Below are positions 54,586-58,999 of a stretch of 58,999 nucleotides of DNA, one piece after another (position 1 is the stretch's first letter; every line of letters begins with the position of its first letter). The notes below the pieces were generated by a model. It saw only the letters and a list, made by a program, of their open reading frames with translations. It was not told where the DNA came from and ran no database searches. The translations under genes were made by a program, and so were the position numbers. The DNA lies in the NCBI GenBank assembly GCA_947455515.1, contig CANGOF010000004.1:1-58999 (forward strand), given 5' to 3'. This stretch comes from Flavobacteriia bacterium (GTDB lineage Bacteria > Bacteroidota > Bacteroidia > Flavobacteriales_D > Crocinitomicaceae).

Positions 54586-54643
54586 ATTATTTTATTTAAA
54601 ATTGAAAAATCCACAGTAATAACTATGGATTCTTCTTCTTGTT

Positions 54644-54898
54644 TTAATTTACTTCTTCGAAGTCAACATCTTTGACATCTCTAGGATTAACATTTCTTAA
54701 AATAGAAATTTTTCCTTTGTTTCGCTCAAAATGTTGTTTCTGTTTTTGTATACTGTTTTGCTCTTCTCTAAAACGATTTTGTTCTGCTATATTTCGCTTT
54801 GCAACCATTAATTGTCCAAGGTATTTCAAAACAACCATCGATCCTAAAAGAATCAAGATAATTTTAACTACTCCTGTAACACTTGCAACTACAGCCAT
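54644..54898 (-). CDS. DUF4834-family small membrane protein
   Basis: This 84-residue protein has one N-terminal membrane helix (VTGVVKIILILLGSMVVLKY) followed by a charged tail (RNIAEQNRFREEQNSIQKQK) and an acidic end, DVDFEEVN. The pattern matches the DUF4834 family restricted to Bacteroidota, which often follows carB, as here with 2 bases between them. Function unknown. Confidence 0.85.
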   Translation of the reverse strand: MAVVASVTGVVKIILILLGSMVVLKYLGQLMVAKRNIAEQNRFREEQNSIQKQKQHFERNKGKISILRNVNPRDVKDVDFEEVN

Positions 54899-54900
54899 TT

Positions 54901-57717
54901 TTATCTTGATAAGTGCATATTTCTTTCTGAATAAATCTTCGTAAAGAAAGGATCTTTTAAATCTTTGATAAATCGGATACCTTCTCCAGTAGATTTCATC
55001 TCAGGTCCTAATTCTTTTTTAACGTCTGGGAATTTTTCATAAGAGAAAACTGGAATTTTAATTGCATAACCTTCTTTTTTAGGAGAGAAATTAAAATCTT
55101 TCACTTTTGAATGACCCAACATTACTTTTGTAGCATAATTCACATAAGGTTCATCGTATGCTTTCGCAATGAAAGGAACAGTCCTCGAAGCTCTTGGATT
55201 CGCTTCAATCACATATACTTTATCATCTTTAATAGCAAATTGAATATTTATTAAGCCCTTTGTTTTTAAAGCTATTGCAACTTTTTTAGTGATTTCTTCG
55301 ATTTGTAATAATACAAAATCTCCTAAATTATACGGAGGTAACAATGCATACGAATCACCAGAGTGAATACCAGCCGGTTCTATATGTTGCATTATACCAA
55401 TGATGTATACATCTTCTCCATCACAAATAGCATCTGCCTCTGCTTCGATAGCACCGCCAATAAAGTGATCTAACAAAATTTGATTACTTCCCATTTCACC
55501 GATGATATCTACCACGTGGTGCTCTAATTCTTCTTTATTGATGACAATTTTCATTTTTTGCCCACCCAATACATACGAAGGACGGACTAACAATGGAAAA
55601 CCTAATTCATCCGATAAAACTAATGCTTGTTCTGCATCTTGAACAATTCCATATTTTGGGAAAAGAATGTTGTTTTCTTCTAATAATTTAGAAAAACGTC
55701 CTCTATCTTCCGCCAAATCTAATGCTTCGTAGCTTGTACCTAAAATCTTAATTCCAAAACGATTTAATTTCTCCGCTAATTTTAAAGCAGTCTGACCACC
55801 TAACTGAACGATTACTCCTTCTGGTTTTTCGTGTTGAATAATGTCGTAAATATGTTCCCAGAATACAGGTTCGAAATATAATTTATCTGCAGTATCGAAG
55901 TCTGTAGAAACCGTTTCAGGATTACAGTTAATCATGATTGTTTCGTACCCACATTCTTTTGCAGCAAGAACTCCATGCACACAACTGTAATCAAACTCGA
56001 TCCCTTGACCAATTCGGTTAGGTCCAGAACCTAAAACAACCACTTTTTTCTTATCGGAAACGATACTCTCGTTTTCGTACTCAAAAGTCGAATAATAATA
56101 AGGTGTTTTTGCTTCAAACTCAGCAGCACAAGTATCTACCAATTTAAACACACGTTTGATACCCATTTCCGTACGTTTTGCATGTACTTCGGATTCTAAA
56201 CAACGTAATAAGTGCGCAATTTGTCTATCAGCATATCCTTTTTGTTTCGCAGTATACATCAAATCTTTTGGCATATTTCCTAAATGGAATTTCTCCATTT
56301 TACGCTCTAATTTGATTAAATCTTCGATTTGTTTTAAGAACCAAACGTCTATTTTTGTTTTCTCATGAATTGTTTTGAAAGGAATACCTAATTTGATAGC
56401 ATCGTAAACATGAAATAGACGATTCCAAGATGCAAATTCTAACGAATGTAAAATTTGTTCCTGATTCGTTAATTCTTTTCCATCCGCACCTAAACCATTT
56501 CTATCAATTTCTAAGGATTGACATGCCTTTTGTAAGGCTTCTTGGAAAGAACGTCCAATTCCCATAACCTCTCCAACAGACTTCATTTGAAGACCAAGCT
56601 TACGATCCGTTCCTGGGAATTTATTAAAGTTCCAACGTGGTATTTTTACAATTACGTAATCCAATGTTGGTTCAAACAACGCAGAAGTACTTTTTGTAAT
56701 TTGATTTTTTAATTCATCTAAATTGTATCCGATCGCTAATTTCGCAGCAATTTTAGCAATTGGATAACCCGTTGCTTTGGATGCTAATGCGGAAGAACGA
56801 GAAACACGTGGATTAATTTCAATTGCTATAATTTCCTCTTTTTCATCTGGAGAAATAGCAAATTGCACATTACATCCACCAGCAAAATTACCTATAGAAC
56901 GCATCATGTGAATTGCCATGTCTCTCATACGCTGAAAAGTCGTATCCGATAAAGTCATTGCAGGAGCAACCGTAATCGAGTCACCTGTATGAATTCCAAG
57001 TGGATCAAAATTTTCTATCGAACAAATAATAACAACGTTATCGTTGTTATCACGTAATAATTCTAATTCATATTCTTTCCAACCTAATAACGCTTTATCA
57101 ATCATCACCTCATGAATAGGAGATAATTGTAAACCTCTTTCCAATAAACTATCAAATTCTTTTGGATCATGAACTACAGATGCACCTGCACCACCAAGGG
57201 TGTAAGAAGCACGAATACATAATGGGAAACCAAATTCTTGCGCGATTTCTTTTCCTTCTAAGAAAGATTTAGCAGTTTTTTGAGGTGCCATTCCAACACC
57301 AATCTTCCCCATCAATTCACGGAATTCTTCACGATTTTCAGTGATATCAATTGCAGCGATATCTACTCCAATCATTTTCACTCCGTATTCCTCCCAGATA
57401 CCCATCTCTTCACACTTCATCGCCAGATTCAATCCTGTCTGACCTCCCATCGTAGGTAACACAGCATCAATTTTGTGCGATTGTAAAATTTTAACGATAT
57501 ATTCTGGTTCCAAAGGCCATAAATACACATTGTCCGCTACTAATTTATCCGTCATAATGGTTGCCGGATTGGAGTTGATCAATGTTACTTCGATACCTTC
57601 TTCTCTTAAAGAACGTGCAGCTTGTGAGCCGGAGTAATCAAATTCGCAAGCTTGTCCAATGACAATAGGTCCACTTCCGATGATTAATACTGATTTTATG
57701 GATTCGTTTTTAGGCAT
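54901..57717 (-). CDS. carB: Carbamoyl-phosphate synthase large subunit, without the MGS allosteric domain
   Basis: This 938-residue protein has two homologous ATP-grasp halves (first half SVLIIGSGPIVIGQACEFDY; second VVVLGSGPNRIGQGIEFDYS), with the ALLGWKEYELELLRDNNDNV segment and the oligomerisation region between. It makes carbamoyl phosphate for arginine and pyrimidine synthesis with CarA (not in window). It ends soon after KDPFFTKIYSERNMHLSR, so the C-terminal methylglyoxal-synthase-like regulatory domain of the about 1070-residue E. coli enzyme is missing, as is common in this phylum. UMP/ornithine control should therefore differ. Confidence 0.96.
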   Translation of the reverse strand: MPKNESIKSVLIIGSGPIVIGQACEFDYSGSQAARSLREEGIEVTLINSNPATIMTDKLVADNVYLWPLEPEYIVKILQSHKIDAVLPTMGGQTGLNLAMKCEEMGIWEEYGVKMIGVDIAAIDITENREEFRELMGKIGVGMAPQKTAKSFLEGKEIAQEFGFPLCIRASYTLGGAGASVVHDPKEFDSLLERGLQLSPIHEVMIDKALLGWKEYELELLRDNNDNVVIICSIENFDPLGIHTGDSITVAPAMTLSDTTFQRMRDMAIHMMRSIGNFAGGCNVQFAISPDEKEEIIAIEINPRVSRSSALASKATGYPIAKIAAKLAIGYNLDELKNQITKSTSALFEPTLDYVIVKIPRWNFNKFPGTDRKLGLQMKSVGEVMGIGRSFQEALQKACQSLEIDRNGLGADGKELTNQEQILHSLEFASWNRLFHVYDAIKLGIPFKTIHEKTKIDVWFLKQIEDLIKLERKMEKFHLGNMPKDLMYTAKQKGYADRQIAHLLRCLESEVHAKRTEMGIKRVFKLVDTCAAEFEAKTPYYYSTFEYENESIVSDKKKVVVLGSGPNRIGQGIEFDYSCVHGVLAAKECGYETIMINCNPETVSTDFDTADKLYFEPVFWEHIYDIIQHEKPEGVIVQLGGQTALKLAEKLNRFGIKILGTSYEALDLAEDRGRFSKLLEENNILFPKYGIVQDAEQALVLSDELGFPLLVRPSYVLGGQKMKIVINKEELEHHVVDIIGEMGSNQILLDHFIGGAIEAEADAICDGEDVYIIGIMQHIEPAGIHSGDSYALLPPYNLGDFVLLQIEEITKKVAIALKTKGLINIQFAIKDDKVYVIEANPRASRTVPFIAKAYDEPYVNYATKVMLGHSKVKDFNFSPKKEGYAIKIPVFSYEKFPDVKKELGPEMKSTGEGIRFIKDLKDPFFTKIYSERNMHLSR

Positions 57718-57845
57718 AAAATGCGCTTATTTTAGATTTCAATTTTACAAATAGTTAACTACAAATTGAGTGCAAATTTAACTAAATATTGTTGGTAGAC
57801 AAATGAAAAATCTAAAAAGAAATTAACGACTTATCAACGAATAAA

Positions 57846-58793
57846 TCAATTAGTGAAAAGCTTTAAATTATTCTTTTCTTCTATTTCTTTACAAACTTGA
57901 ATACCACCAGTATGGACAAACAAAATTGTCTTATTATTAAAAGAAACATCCGCTAATTCTTGAAGCATACCATAAAATGCTTTCGCTGTATATATAGGAT
58001 CTAAAGGTAATTGATATGAATTATATGTTTTTTGAATAAAAGATAGTAATTCATCTGTATACTTACCATAACCTCCAAAATGATACTCTGAATGTATCCT
58101 TACACCTTCTAACAATTCCGATGCTAATTCATCTTGAAAAAGAAACCATTTTAATTTAGCATACATTTCAGCATACGCATCAAAACCTTTTAAAACTGGA
58201 ATAACATGTAAGGTTGTATGTTCTGGTTTACCTAAAAGTAAACCACAACTAGTAGCAGTTGTCCCTTGAGCAACAAATACATGGTCAATGTTACAATCTA
58301 TTTCTTTCCATATTTCTTGACAGCCAACCATCCCTAAATAATTCCCTCCTCCTTCTGGAACAAAAAAGTAATTAGTATACTCAGCTTTTATTTCAACTAT
58401 ATATTGTTTATCATTTCGCATCCCATATTCTTCTCTGGATAGAAAAATCAATTTCATTCCTAATTCCGAACATCTTTTTAAAGTTGCATTCGAATCTTCC
58501 GTTAATTCTTCTCCTCGCACAAAACCAATAACAGGAAACCCTGCTTTATTTGCTGCAGAAGCTGTAGCTAATAAATGATTAGAATACGCACCTCCAAAAG
58601 TGAATAATCCAGTATAATTACCTTGTTCTACTTGAAGTAAATTATATTTAAGTTTTCGCCATTTATTTCCAGATACTTCCGTGTGAATTAAATCGTCTCT
58701 TTTGACAAATAGTTGAACACCTCTTTTTGATAAATGAGGAACATCAATATGTTGGAGAATAGATTTAGTAGTATCGAATAATTGCTCGTTCAT
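57846..58793 (-). CDS. D-cysteine desulfhydrase/ACC deaminase-like PLP enzyme
   Basis: This 315-residue fold-type II PLP enzyme has the Schiff-base lysine in EVSGNKWRKLKYNL, the substrate loop FGGAYSNHLLATASAANKAG, EGGGNYLGMVGCQEI, and a C-terminal FVHTGG phosphate-binding motif. The family splits sulfur from D-cysteine or deaminates 1-aminocyclopropane-1-carboxylate; sequence alone does not settle which. It is divergent from gcvT across a short promoter region. Confidence 0.9.
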   Translation of the reverse strand: MNEQLFDTTKSILQHIDVPHLSKRGVQLFVKRDDLIHTEVSGNKWRKLKYNLLQVEQGNYTGLFTFGGAYSNHLLATASAANKAGFPVIGFVRGEELTEDSNATLKRCSELGMKLIFLSREEYGMRNDKQYIVEIKAEYTNYFFVPEGGGNYLGMVGCQEIWKEIDCNIDHVFVAQGTTATSCGLLLGKPEHTTLHVIPVLKGFDAYAEMYAKLKWFLFQDELASELLEGVRIHSEYHFGGYGKYTDELLSFIQKTYNSYQLPLDPIYTAKAFYGMLQELADVSFNNKTILFVHTGGIQVCKEIEEKNNLKLFTN

Positions 58794-58809
58794 TTTATAA
58801 ATATTAACT

Positions 58810-58817
58810 CAAAGATA
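58810..58817 (-). promoter_or_regulatory. -7 box TATCTTTG of the desulfhydrase-like gene
   Basis: Minus-strand TATCTTTG matches TAnnTTTG and is 16 bases before the ATG. A TTG lies 16 bases further upstream as a possible -33 box. Confidence 0.55.
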
Positions 58818-58861
58818 TTACTTTATCAAAGTGCAAGTGCGTTAGACAAGGAAATAAATTC

Positions 58862-58869
58862 TACTTTTG
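58862..58869 (+). promoter_or_regulatory. -7 box TACTTTTG of gcvT
   Basis: TACTTTTG matches the TAnnTTTG consensus and lies 19 bases upstream of the gcvT ATG. No clear -33 TTTG is visible at the usual distance. Confidence 0.55.
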
Positions 58870-58888
58870 CCAAAAGAAATAAATCGAG

Positions 58889-58999
58889 ATGAAAAATACA
58901 GCTTTAACAGAGAAACACATTGCGCTTGGAGCGAAAATGGTACCATTTGCAGGTTACAACATGCCTGTACAATACGAAGGAGTGAATATCGAACATGAA
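58889..58999 (+). CDS. gcvT: Glycine cleavage system T protein, N-terminal part (cut by window edge)
   Basis: The first 37 codons are present: [20 protein letters not shown] then [17 protein letters not shown]. This is the conserved opening of aminomethyltransferase (GcvT), with the MVPFAGYxMPVQY folate-domain motif. It transfers the aminomethyl carbon to tetrahydrofolate in glycine breakdown. The rest lies beyond the window. Confidence 0.92.
   Translation, partial: MKNTALTEKHIALGAKMVPFAGYNMPVQYEGVNIEHE

Noticed and set aside
54901-57717. Truncated carB pseudogene
   Set aside because: The missing C-terminal domain is a usual state in Bacteroidota and both ATP-grasp halves are intact.

Overview
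The window looks like a chromosomal segment of a low-GC member of the Bacteroidota, probably Flavobacteriales and perhaps Crocinitomicaceae/Fluviicola-like (the rank below phylum is inference). The evidence is a type IX secretion sorting tail on a metalloprotease, a CcsBA cytochrome-biogenesis fusion, bacillithiol deacetylase BshB1, a CarB without its allosteric domain next to a DUF4834 protein, TAnnTTTG promoter boxes and almost no Shine-Dalgarno sequences.

Left part (1-5,003): the right end of an IS256-type insertion sequence abuts a minus-strand signalling operon (STAS-like protein, soluble histidine kinase, LuxR-type response regulator). Next to it is an alpha-oxoamine-synthase/acetyltransferase fusion whose first about 30 codons lie in another frame.

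Region 5,583-21,868 is the most interesting part: three consecutive cassettes of the 'grasp-with-spasm' type of ribosomal peptide modification. Each cassette has a conserved leader RNA with a GGAAGTG/CACTTCC hairpin, a precursor with a double-glycine leader and its own Cys-containing core, a predicted exported protein, an ATP-grasp ligase (GwsG), a small basic protein, and a SPASM protein without a radical-SAM domain (GwsS). One set of export genes follows: a C39-peptidase ABC transporter, an HlyD-type adaptor and a TolC-type channel. The inferred model is that each GwsG/GwsS pair modifies its own precursor and the shared transporter removes the leader and exports all three products. Cassette 2 lies between direct repeats of about 500 bp, so the locus looks able to gain or lose cassettes by recombination.

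Region 22,100-44,650 is an accessory island rich in predicted defence genes: an OLD-type ATPase/TOPRIM protein with a PD-(D/E)XK nuclease, a SIR2-HerA pair, a cluster of a coiled-coil membrane protein, a HEPN-like protein, a YejK-like protein and a four-helix membrane protein, a secreted nuclease, an HNH/HIT/CoiA-like trio, a DisA_N-like protein with a helical partner, a P63C protein and a three-gene minus-strand module. Between them are gene remnants, GC-rich repeat sequence and palindromes. No integrase was recognised.

Region 44,659-58,999 is ordinary core genome, mostly on the minus strand: bshB1, ccsBA, an M6 metalloprotease, a YfhO-type membrane protein, DUF4834, carB, a D-cysteine desulfhydrase/ACC deaminase-like enzyme, and the divergent start of gcvT. 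No tRNA, rRNA or CRISPR array was recognised.
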